Below are positions 13,058 through 24,033 of a stretch of 64,000 bases of DNA, in pieces. The stretch lies in NCBI RefSeq assembly GCF_008831285.2, contig NC_045140.1, forward strand, positions 1,343,528 to 1,407,527, in the 5' to 3' direction. This DNA is from Nymphaea colorata (lineage: Eukaryota > Streptophyta > Magnoliopsida > Nymphaeales > Nymphaeaceae). Below the pieces are notes generated by a model. That model had not been told where the DNA came from and did no database searches. It worked only from the letters and a program-made list of their open reading frames with translations. Numbering within the stretch: the first letter of the stretch is position 1; each line of letters begins with the position of its first letter. The position numbers and the translations under genes are program-made.

Positions 13058-14577
13058 AATAGTAAAAAGGATAACATTTGAATCGTTATGAAGCATGGAG
13101 TTTCCGATTTTTCTTATGTTGCTTGTGAAAAAAATTTTGTAAATTGGCTTTAATTTCAATAATATTTCATTATCATTTAAACTAAAGGGAAAAGGAGATA
13201 GTCGATAAGGTGTGGCAATGAATGCTTGACGCTTCTGCTGGGCCTGGAAGGTGGTCGTCCGGTCTCAATCCGCCCGTGAAATCCATGCAGGCCATCTTCT
13301 GTAACAGAGAATCATAGTCTTCCGGTCAGTCATAAGTTATCTTATTTATGAATTTTATATACTAGTAATGTACCAACTTTTACTGCTTTCCTTCCATCAT
13401 CTCTCATCTTTTTTTTTCTTCAAAAACCCTTTGAAGGCTGCTTCGAGAGCCGATTGCCTACCAACTTTTTATTTTTAGGGTTCAGAACTGCGTGCGTTGG
13501 TACTACTGTGTTTCAGCTTATGCATCGTTTCACTTGAATCATGCACTCGCCGCCAATCAAAGTCCGGTCCGGATCTTCCGATGCCTCATCCCTTAGCTCT
13601 AAGAAGAAGAGATCATGCTCAGCTTCTTTGTTTGCGTTTTCCGGCCAAGAAAAACGTGGTTTTTTTTATCAGTATGCTAAAGCCGACAAGATCCTAACTC
13701 GGATATGGAATCTGCCATATCCGACCACCCTGTGGCTGAAATTTGCTGACGGTTCATTTTCTATTTTGTAAGGTTGCAATTATGTTTGGACTTGTATCTG
13801 GCCCACTTGGACCGAGCCTACACCCAAGCGGTGGCCTGTTGGTTATGCTATGCATACACATGAGCCAAGTAGCATCCCCTCCCACCATGTCTCTCAGCTC
13901 GAGTGTTCCCCAACGTGGCCCGGTCGCCCATGCCCACACCGCCCGACAATTCCCCTGCCTCATTTCATTGATGCAGGCAAACCTGACCGGTCAAAGTGGC
14001 GAAGCCAAAAAAAAATTAAAAAGAATATCTACTTGTTATTCCTTTTTTACAAATTATAAGAAGTTGTTTTGAAAAAAGTAGATACATGTTTTCCAATTTT
14101 TGAAAAATTGGGCTCAGCCCTGAATCGAGGCAGCCCGAGCCAAGTCAAAGAATGGTCAAAAGGCCAAGGAAGCCCAACGAGCTGGGACCGTGGGACGGTG
14201 TACGAGACGACCGGGACCACGCGCGTGCACGTGAGGCCGACCCACCTCCCGAGGGGATTGCCTCCCTCTGTTGGGGCCACAGTCGATGTTGACCCCAAAT
14301 GTGTGGACGACGTCTCGGGATCGAACCCCAAAAAGCGCCCTTCACCCGCCCCTCATCCCCACCCATGCTCCCTCCCTCTCCTAACCCCGTTAAAAGCATA
14401 TGGAATGAGAAGTTGACGTAAAGTGTCAACAATTATTCACGGTTAATTTAGATTGGGAGGCTATTCAGTTTTAGATGTTAAGAAGATGAAGCGGCCGGCC
14501 TTACATGTTTGAGTCCTGTTAACGTGCTTCTCATGTTACAAGCCCAAGGCTATATACTCAAATTCAAATATGTGAGA
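12480..14577. other. Intergenic, with a GC-richer stretch at 13740-14400
   Basis: No supported gene. From about 13740 to 14400 the DNA is clearly richer in G and C than its neighbours and has overlapping ORFs of 70-115 codons on both strands. None shows a domain or splice structure I recognise. A decayed gene or retroelement is possible. Confidence 0.35.
12989..13053. repeat. (TA)n microsatellite, 65 bp
   Basis: A pure TA tract, directly visible. Confidence 0.97.
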
Positions 14578-15032
14578 TGTTAACACTTAAAAAATTTAAT
14601 CTTGAATTGAAAAATATAAGGAATCTTTGAGGGCTTATAAAAAAGTTTATTAAATATATGGTCGTTCTGCTTCATAGCCTTTTTAGGATTGAAACTGAAA
14701 TTGTTAGGAGGCAAGTTGAGATCCATCGAACCAGGAGTCCGAACGTAGAAGTGTGTTGAGTTGTTATAGTGGTATCAAAGCAAGTTCAACACTTACACCT
14801 AGGTTCCCACACACGAGACGCATGCACCTTAAGGAGGTAGATTGTAACATCCCAAAAATTTAGTTCAATATAAAAAATTATGAGGGATCTTCGAGAAATT
14901 ATAAAGGAGATTGTTAAATATATGGTTATTCTGGCTTCTAACCTTTTTGAGGTTGGAGCCGAAACTTTTAGGGGACGGGTTGAGATTTGTTGAACTAGGA
15001 GCCCGTGCCTAAAAGTGAGTCGAATTGTTACA
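14578..15032 (+). mobile_element. TRIM-type miniature LTR retroelement, copy 1
   Basis: Two direct repeats of about 190 bp (14578-14768 and 14843-15032) both start tgt(t)aaca, share ttaaatatatggt and cgaaccaggag/tgaactaggag, and end ttgttata or ttgttaca. The 74-bp interior begins with tggtatcaaagc (14770-14781), one mismatch from the primer-binding site complementary to initiator tRNA-Met, and ends with a purine-rich aaggaggtagat just before the second repeat. LTR, PBS, polypurine tract and LTR with no coding region is the definition of a TRIM. No clean 5-bp target duplication is visible, and the two LTRs are well diverged, so the insertion is old. A second copy lies at 42526-42976. Confidence 0.8.
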
Positions 15033-17436
15033 TCAATAATGATTTATAATACTTTGTTTATGGTGCTTTCAATGACAGATTTATGATTTTTAACAATCCA
15101 GCAGTATTCAGCAGATTTCGATCCTCCAGTTAATTGTGGGATAGACACCTTTTTTTGCGAGAGGTGAATAAGCTGGTAAGGGTGGCGGTCGTCTTCTTGC
15201 CTGGACTCAAGAAAGACTTCTATATTTAAGGTTGAGGTTCCTTTGGTGGTTTTGGTTATTTAATTTTTCTTTTTGGGTAGGTGATACAATCAAACAGATA
15301 TGACACCACATGGAGTAGGTGCTAATTGAGCAGCCAATAGCATGTGCATCTGCCTATTTTAATACCCTTTTGGAAATGATTGTTTGATTCTTTCCAACAA
15401 AATAACAAAAAATATTAGTTCTAAAGAAAGAAAACACAAACATGCACAGACATTGTTGTTGTTTCAATTTCACAAGACAGTGGTCATGTTTTGACACATT
15501 GCTTGGATTCTTCTACTCAAAGGTTTTCCACAAAAGTGAAAAGAAAAACATCAAGTTAAAAAAAGATTTAGAGACCTTCCCTTCCTCATGGTAATGCAGA
15601 TTGGACAACCATGTTTTTTTCACTTAGTAATGTGAAACAGCACCGAGACCCTTTATTTCTTATCAATGCACCGCAAAATTAGTGTATAACAAGAACATTA
15701 GGACGACAAATTGGTGCTTCCTACATGTTATTGGTATAAAGCACCAAGTAACGATTCGCTTTTAGGGCTTTGTGTAGACAAATGAAGGGCTAAGGATTGT
15801 TTCTATACTCCACATAACCATCAAATAATAATTGTCCCTAAGAGGGATGATCTCAATGATCCAGGCAGGGCGTAGTAGGCGGCCAACTCAAAAAAGTTTG
15901 TGTTTCTAATGTTCGAGACATCAACTCCCTTATGCTGCAAAAGGGGAGACCCCTACGCGTAAGTTGAAGTGCCATGAAAGGCAGAATCATAACATACCGA
16001 AACCAAGCCATGCACCTTATAAAAAAGACAAGGGGTTAGATGAAAGCTTTATCTCTCTTTTAAACTATAAGATGAAATAGTTATAGTATAAAGAGTCGTC
16101 ATTGTCAATTGAACACTAAAACACTAAGTCACATTTTTCTCTATCTAACTTTTGTGTATATATATATATATATTAAAAGCATCATATGGGGTAGATGAGT
16201 AAAGTTTCCAACAATCTCCAATTGTAGTCATCCCTGGCATGACCCAAACAAATGTGAAAAACTTGGCCAATTTGTATACCTAAAAAGGAGAACAATGATT
16301 TGATAATTTGTTCTCTAGCTCGCCACTTACTTCCACATCAAAAATTTAATTGAATAGTCAAAGTCAGTCGCCAACAACAATGTTTACTTGAAATTAACGT
16401 TCACCTACATTTATACGTGGACACCAGGCCGAGGAAAAGCCAATTCAAGAGTGGCCTGAAATCCAGCTCCTTTTGATCAAAGCACTTTTATTTCAGAGTT
16501 TTAGAATGTTGAGGAAGCAATCATAAGTTACACACTAGTTAAATCAATTGGCTGTCATAAAAAAATAGGCTTGAACTTTTAAATGTTGTTAAAAGATATA
16601 TGGAGGTTTTGCACTGTTAATAAAAAAGAAGTTTAGGGAATGAAATCTTAAGATGTAATTACTAATTGAAATTGGGTACATAAACTAAAAGTACCTTCAT
16701 TACAAATGTCACACTTTTTATTGAACTCGTGTCTAGTTATTTTTCAAATCAAACTTTTACTAACATTAAAACTAGATAGATTTCTTATTTTTAAAGAGCA
16801 AAGTAAACAGTTTAATTGACATACATAAAACTATGAATGCTCTTAATTACTATGGACAGATTGTAAGTGCCTTTCCGATTAGATGAAGCTATCTCTTTAA
16901 TTTTTCTTCATATTTTAGGCATGTTTTTGAAAGCTTACTTGAAAGTGAAATTCAGTAGCGCAAGCATATATTTTCGGCACAAACTCTTGTCTTCCACGTA
17001 GATGCAAATGCATTGCGCTGTTGATTTCGGGAAGAATTTTTGAACAATGTGATGGTGAAGGAGGCTGATCATTGGGGTGGCAATCATCGACATGGCCTCA
17101 TGCATACTTTGCAGAAGCTCCATAATTTAAATCAACAGTAGTGAGAGACAAAAGTAAAGGAAAAATGCAGTGGCGATTTCTAGGTGATAGGATGTCAAAA
17201 ACCCAACTGGTAATTTCTCATTTTTTACAGAAATTATGTCGAAGCTCTCTCTCTCTCTCTAGGCCAAACGAAACGCCTCCTCCGGGTTTCTCACTCTTTC
17301 ATCCGCCTTCTTACTAGCTAAATTTCCTCTCTCTTTACCTTTCATCCTGCTTTCTCACTCTCTCACCTGCAGCTGGAGTTACTCCCTCTACCCTCCTCCC
17401 CTTTTCTCACTCTCACACGCTTTCTTACTAGCTAGA

Positions 17437-17440
<4 letters not shown>
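15033..17440. other. Intergenic, upstream of the ABHD17-like gene
   Basis: AT-rich DNA with a short TA run near 16158-16173. No gene was recognised. The pyrimidine-rich stretch from about 17240 probably belongs to the promoter or leader of the next gene. Confidence 0.4.

Positions 17441-17441
<1 letters not shown>

Positions 17442-17482
<41 letters not shown>
17442..17482. repeat. (CT)n microsatellite in the probable promoter or 5' leader
   Basis: About twenty CT units some 200 bp before the start codon of the ABHD17-like gene, with shorter CT runs near 17250. A second pyrimidine tract, (TTC)n, occupies 17641-17671. Pyrimidine-rich leaders are common in plant genes; the transcription start itself is not placed. 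Confidence 0.9.
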
Positions 17483-17486
<4 letters not shown>

Positions 17487-17599
17487 GCATCTTCCGTACT
17501 AGACGAGCAACCTTTTTTTCTCAGCCGAACCTCTTTCTCTTGGGGAGTCGCTCTCGGACATGTAGCCATCTTATTCTCTTAACCACCTGGAATCTCTTA

Positions 17600-17623
17600 A
17601 TGGAAATGGCTGTGGTCTCTTGA
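17600..17623 (+). other. Possible upstream ORF (7 codons)
   Basis: ATG followed by GAA ATG GCT GTG GTC TCT and TGA, 59 nt before the main start codon. It contains two in-frame ATGs. If the leader includes it, it could reduce initiation at the downstream ATG. Confidence 0.35.
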
Positions 17624-17682
17624 GAGTTCTTGATTTCATCATCTTCTTCTTCTTCTTCTTCTTCTTCTTCTGGGGCTCCGTG

Positions 17683-20600
17683 ATGGGTGGAGTGACGTCC
17701 TCTGTGGCTGCGAAATTTGCTTTCTTTCCGCCGAACCCTCCTTCATATAAGATCGTTGAGGATGAAATTGGGGGTGGTTTGTCTATGACCAACGTGCCAC
17801 ACAGAGAGAATGTCGACGTTCTTAGATTGAAGACCAGGAAGGGGAACGAGATCATCGCCATGTACGTGCGAAACCCGATGGCTAACCTCACCCTTCTTTA
17901 TTCTCACGGCAACGCCGCCGATTTGGGGCAGATGTATGAGCTTTTCATCGAATTGAGTATCCATCTCAGAGTTAATCTGATGGGGTGCGTATCTGTTTTA
18001 TTTATTTATTTACTGGTTTGAATCTTTATCTCTTAATCACCTTACTGTTTCAGTCAATTTTATTGTGACATGGGTCTGTTGTTTCCTATATTAAAGTACA
18101 ATTGGTCTTCTTTGCTAAACTTGTTTGGAATGACAGTTTTTCGCGATACCCAGTTTGAAAAATTCAGTTTTGGTTTGACTCCAACAAATTTTCTGGAACG
18201 ACAACTGGATTTCGTCTCCTGTTTATAATTTATTTGGCCATAGATGGCTTTGTTGACCGTGCTCTTCTAATTCCGTTGTGTTCTTTGGGAACTAAGTTTG
18301 CCTTATCTTGGTATTGCTTTGATGTGGAAGACTTGAACATCTCAGCACACCAAAGTGGGTGAAATTTTCCATATCGAGACCTAACTTTTGCAAAGTAGTT
18401 GTTTCTCTTCTCAAGCATGAAGCGGTTTCTCTATTTATAGTTCATGGTTGAGAATTTAACTAGCTATTTGGTGAGCCTTTTGCCTTCATTTGTTGCTTTC
18501 CTATCGTACATACCGGGACAGACAACAAATCACAGAAACGTTTGGAAAATATGTACAAATCCTGTTTGTTTGGGCAGAATTTTATGCTTTATGAGGTTAT
18601 ATTTAGTTCTGCTGGTGTCGGGGGCAATCTATTTAGGATTAACTCGTGAATCTTCTAATTTTTAGTTTTTTGTTTTTCTGTTCAATTTTGAACCGTAAAT
18701 AAATTTTTATTTGCTGCCTTCACGATCTTGCCCTCTTAATGTTTACTATCGCTGCATGAGAAGAGTACAATATGTTGATCTTAACAAGTTGGAAGTAGTA
18801 AACTTGATCATTGAGGCCATTCAGTAGCTAGCGTATGAGATATTGTTGCATTTTAAGCCACAGCAATAGGGTAAGAAGACAGATTTAAACAGAATACGCG
18901 ATTTTGCTCTGAAATTTGTTACTTGACTCGGTTAGTACCCGTGAAAGGGAAATTGCATATTGAATGCTAGATCCATTGTCTCATATGCCACTTTCGTGCT
19001 CATTTCATTGCTATTTTGGTGTGTCCATGCGACTACCTAACATGGGTACCTGAGAAAGGCTGCTGTACCCATGTTGGTATGGCAGTTTTTAGACACAGGT
19101 ATGGCAGACAATTGGGTACTTCTTGGATCATATTTAGATCACAGCCAGTTAAGTGAAAGGTGTCAACCTGTTACTTTATTTTTGTCATTAGCTTTCGTTT
19201 ATGGAATTATATGTATCAATATTCAACTTATAAATTGTCTTGTTTAATGCATTCTATGAACTTATAAACTTGTCATGCAATATTACACACACTGACACAC
19301 ACAAACACATGCTTATGACCTTGTCGTACCACTGCACTACATTTTTCAGAATTGCAGTGTCCAAACCCAAACAACTGCACCTGCACTGTAGCTTTGTGAA
19401 TGTGAAATAAAGCCTTCCATTGCTGATGATGAGGGTGAGGATGGGCAAATGAAAACATCTAATGGAAAATATGCGCACATGCATATACATTAGCAGCACA
19501 TGTAAATAAACTAGTGAACCTCTTCTGCAGCTTATGACGCCTTTGGGTTGCTCTCTCTCTTTCTCTTAGCCTGTGCAATCTGATACTTGATATATTAAAA
19601 TTTCTTTTCATGCAGTTATGACTATTCTGGATACGGCCAGTCCTCTGGAAAGGTCAGTTGCATTGACTATTTACCTTTCTCTTTCTCTCCCTTCTGTTTT
19701 GCATCTTTGTCACAACTTTCTTTTTGGATTTTTCTTGCTAGCCAAGTGAAAACAACACCTATGCAGACGTAGAAGCTGCTTATAAGTGTCTTCTGGAGGA
19801 ATATGGGACAAAGGAAGAAAACATAGTTCTTTATGGGCAGTCTGTTGGAAGTGGCCCAACACTAGATCTCGCTACCCGCTTGTCTCACTTAAGGGGTATT
19901 GTTTTGCATAGTCCTATACTTTCAGGTTTGAGAGTCATGTATCCCGTCAAGCGGACATATTGGTTTGATATTTATAAGGTAATAGTTTTGTCATCACAGC
20001 ACAATAGTTTATTTTGATCACACCAGAAGTTTTTATGATTCTGATCAGTTCATGGGTATTTATGTTGCAGAACATTGACAAGATCCCCCTGGTAACATGT
20101 CCTGTCCTGGTCATTCATGTAAGTAGCTGTCTTCACTGGGTTTCTTTTTCTGCGCATAGTGTTGTGTCATTTGATTCTATTAAAAAAATTTCAATATGTT
20201 GCTTCTATACCTTTGTATAAAAAGTTCATAAAATTGATCTGTTTAACAATCAGATTTATAATTTCTTAAATATTCTTTCATGAATTTATGCTTTGATAAT
20301 TATTTCATAAAAAATGGGTTCTATTGCATTGTAAAACTGATGTTCATAATGCAAAACATTAGCTCTCATTCTTGTAATTAGAAGCAAATACTGTCACCTT
20401 CTTGTTGCAACCTGAAATCATAGTCACAAATAACATCTCGGAGTTTTAAAACGGCGAGGTTTTTTCTCGGGTATAATACGGCAAATTTTTAAATATTTTA
20501 AAAAACTAAAAATAGGGGAAAAATAAAATAAGTGAGAAACTAATAACACAAACATCAAAAGATAAGTAGATTTGCAACAAAAAAAAAATAGAAAATGAAA

Positions 20601-21034
20601 AAAAAAGTGTTTGACATTAAAAAATGAAAAAACTGAAAAAAATTTGAAAAAAACGCGCGTTTTTAATGTTTTTCTTAAGTTCTAAACAGCCAGTTAATTT
20701 ATCTCGTTTTTTTCGAGCTTTTTTGGAAAAGAATGTGTTTTCTGTGACTATGCCTGAAATATTGACGCTATTTGAGTCCTTTCATGGTTGATAAATAGAT
20801 TCACTTGTTGATGTTTGACACAAACTGTTTATCAAGGGGAATTTTTTTTTTTTTTTTTGGGGGTGGGGGGGTGGGGGTGGGGGGTGGGATTGAGCATCCG
20901 TAAGGTAGTGCGAGTGGACATACTCGGTTTCATGGAGGTATTGATGCTATTAACCTTGCCACCTACACTTGACCAACAGCATCCCTGACAATTAAGCACA
21001 TTTGATGCAAATGGTGCAACCTATTTTAAAATGT

Positions 21035-21075
<41 letters not shown>

Positions 21076-22530
21076 CCACCCTAGTTGTTGCCTTGTAATT
21101 TTCTGCTGTTTGTGCATAATCTTTTTCATGAAATAGAAAACCTTTTTACTCCTGATGGAAATTTACAGTCTTTCTTGCCTTTCCAATGGAACTCAAAATT
21201 CTTCATCTTCTATGGACTTGGGTTGAATGGGGAGGTGCAGCTATAGCATACAGGGTAGCCATACATCCATGTTAGAAATGTTGTGCTCTCCTTTACAGGG
21301 CATCAGAGACTAAATATAAACAGACCTTAAATTCCAGTCTTTGGTTCCCGGCTGATCCAAATATCAGATTACTTTAGTTTGGCTCATCCTTTTGGATATG
21401 GTCCCATCTCATTCTAACATGTTGAAGTGGGATTACCTTTTACACAGCTGATGCTTGCTTTCTCTCAAAGGTGTGCAGTCTGGTTATCAAAGATACTGGT
21501 GATGCATGGGTTTGATGGACATTGTCTTCCCCTGAACATATTCTGCACCTATAATACGAAAAAGGAAAAAGTAATGATGTACATATTGCAAATACACGGA
21601 CACAGATTCCGGTCCTCAATTGCAAATACACGGACACAGATTCCATTCCTCATTTACCATCATTGTGGACAATCATAGACATGAGCTCTCAATTAACTCT
21701 GAGACTTTCTCAACATGGTCTCTTGTGGTTGTTTGATATCAAATTTTTTCAGAATAATGAATCTCCTTACATTATGACCGTCTTTTTGAAAGTACTTGAA
21801 AGTTCTTCATGCATGTAATTAGCACTGGCAAATAAGCAAAGGAACCAAACAGCTCATGGTCCGCTTTGGCTCATTTTCCAATAATCCAGCTTGAGTTGGG
21901 TGTCTTCCCTTCAGACAAGTTAAATTTTAGCTTGGCTTGTTGAGCTAAACCACAAGCTCTGCTGCAAACAGGTCATGTCATAAGAACACTTTGGCTTTTC
22001 CCTTTCCAAATACAATCTTTTGATGTTTCAAATTTCATCTGAACAGGCCTATAGGTGTCTATAGAACACCTTCTGCCCTGAGTGAACTCATTTTTGTCTT
22101 GTTCTGTTGATGAACTTCTGACAAACTGAACGAGCTGCTGTAATTTGCTCATTTACCAGCCCTACGTTGCTCATGATCCAAAAGCTTTTTGCAAAAACAT
22201 GCTATGCAAGTCACATATTTGTTCTTTTGTTCCTGAAGAATCTCAAAAGCAGAGATTAATGTTTCCAACCATATAACATGTGGAGTTTAGATTCTTTCGC
22301 CGTCACTGGCAGCGCCAGGTTGTCGGCGGTGCCGCTGATGGTGGCGGTCTGTCCAGAGGGCTGCCAGTTGGGTGGCGGAAGGAAGAGTTTCATAAAAAAG
22401 TATAATAACCATGACTTACAAGTTGTAAAAAGAAGATCAACTGAGAACATCAGATCTTTTGATCTGGTGGTTCTCATTTGATTGTGTCTAGATGTCATTT
22501 GAACCTTGGAGTCATGGTTCAGTGACTATA

Positions 22531-22599
<69 letters not shown>

Positions 22600-24033
22600 A
22601 TATATAGCTGTCCACAAAACTAACGTCCAGCATGATGTCTGGAAGTTTAGTTTTTTGTCGATAAATCTACCTGTACAGATGAACTCAGGATATCCAAAAG
22701 TATAGGAATAAAAAGACCATGGTTTTTGGATGTCTGATTAGATTTGATAAGCAAACAAACTCAAGACCATTGATTTTACAATCTTTATAATATCTGATCT
22801 ACACATTGGATTTTCATTTTTTCTTGAATCTGTAGTTTTGTACTGTCCGCATTTGTTTGTGCAGTTGGATTCATCAAAAACAATTCAGGACGTTAGAAAA
22901 TGTAGAGCCACACGGTGGATGTTATAATCAAATTCTATTATATTCATTTACTTATTTATTTATTTCTTTTTGTGTTCTGTTTTCATCTGATAAAAAATTT
23001 GCCCAAGTACATTTTAACATGATTTGTTTTTTCAAGTGAATGTATATGAAAGTGTGTATAGTCTCATTATATGTTACATCATGTCATCATAGGGTGAACC
23101 TGTTGGCTTAAGTTCTGCTGATGCCTATTGTTGTTTACTCTCACTGTGATCAGTATTCATCCTTTTCTTTTTTCTTTCATTACAACTATATCATTATCCT
23201 TGTCATTCACCATATTGTGTTTCATTCTATTAAACTTTTCCTTTTCATAAATGTTTTTCCTTTTTTAATTAAATGAATATGATATGGATATGAAGTTCCT
23301 GTGCATGGAGTAAGTTGGTTATTTCATGAACTAACTTGTGCAAATCAAACTTTTCTGTGAGCTTTCTGCTATATGAAGTCTTATCTATTGCCATCATTAT
23401 CATGGTATACTAACATTGATAAAACTTAGCAAGCTCTTCACGTATGTCAGGAGTTATGCTTCAGCCATATGATTTTCTCATGCCCATACTTATTCCAAGG
23501 TATAATAGGGGATGCATGTTTGTCTTGTCATTATTCAGGGAACATCTGATGATGTAGTTGACTGGTCTCATGGCAAACGACTCTGGGAACTCTGCAAAGA
23601 GAAATATGAACCATTATGGCTTGAAGGAGGAAGCCACTGCGATCTTGAACTTTATCCTCAATACATTAGGCACCTTAGGAAGTTTATTTCGACAATCGAG
23701 AAATCCAAGCTGAATAGTGGTCCACGGAGAAGCACGGATCAGTTTGAGCCATCACGGCATAGCACTGACAGACGGAGTGTTGATGGATATGAGGCACCAA
23801 GGAAAAGCACCGACTTAAGAGAGAAAACAAGAAGTGGCACAGACAAGCTTCCCAAACTAAGTAGTGATCTAAAGACCAAAGTTGAGAAGTTTGAGAAATT
23901 GAAGAACTCTTTTAGCCAATTTGAGAAGTCACGTAGAAGTGTAGATCAGCATGACAGGTCGAGGAAATGCATGGAGCAGCTTGAGAGGGCCAGGAAAAGC
24001 GTTGATCGCTTGGATAGAATACGAGCAGGCTAG
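17683..24033 (+). CDS. ABHD17-like alpha/beta hydrolase (putative protein depalmitoylase)
   Basis: Five exons: 17683-17984, 19616-19652, 19742-19978, 20071-20118 and 23539-24033. All junctions are GT-AG and the joined frame is 372 codons plus stop. The fold is an alpha/beta hydrolase: SHGNAADLG at 74-82 (oxyanion region), nucleophile Ser147 in YGQSVGSG, acid Asp212 in [10 protein letters not shown], and His241 in [12 protein letters not shown]17 proteins of animals remove palmitate from membrane proteins; the plant substrate is unknown. The start MGGVTSS carries Gly2 and Ser6, the N-myristoylation pattern, so membrane attachment is inferred. Residues 270-372 are a basic tail with eight units of the type R-[RKH]-S-[TV]-D, probably phosphorylatable. 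The ATG is chosen for the myristoylation motif and the family start; the open frame upstream encodes only a Phe run from a TTC repeat. Introns 1 (1.6 kb) and 4 (3.4 kb) are long, and intron 4 carries the insertions listed separately. Confidence 0.93.
20419..20752. mobile_element. hAT-type MITE in intron 4, perfect 8-bp target duplication
   Basis: The 334-bp element has perfect 10-bp terminal inverted repeats (catagtcaca at the left, tgtgactatg at the right). It is flanked by the identical octamer cctgaaat at 20411-20418 and 20753-20760. An 8-bp duplication with short TIRs places it in the hAT superfamily. The interior is A/T-rich with aaaacggcg and acgcgcgttttt strings and encodes nothing. 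The perfect duplication indicates a comparatively recent insertion. Confidence 0.9.
20842..20888 (+). other. T-tract followed by G-quadruplex motif
   Basis: A run of 17 T (20842-20858) is followed by five G runs of 3-7 separated by single T (20859-20888). This satisfies the G3+N1-7 quadruplex rule with the shortest possible loops. It lies on the sense strand of intron 4, so the pre-mRNA could also fold. Confidence 0.85.
21035..21071. repeat. (GA)n microsatellite
   Basis: About eighteen GA units in intron 4, directly visible. Confidence 0.95.
22527..22606. repeat. (TA)n microsatellite with ttta interruptions
   Basis: A TA tract in intron 4 interrupted three times by an extra TT at similar spacing. 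Confidence 0.95.

Noticed and set aside
14069..14432. Overlapping 94-115-codon ORFs on both strands
   Set aside because: Frames conflict, no family is recognisable, and the openness is explained by locally high GC.
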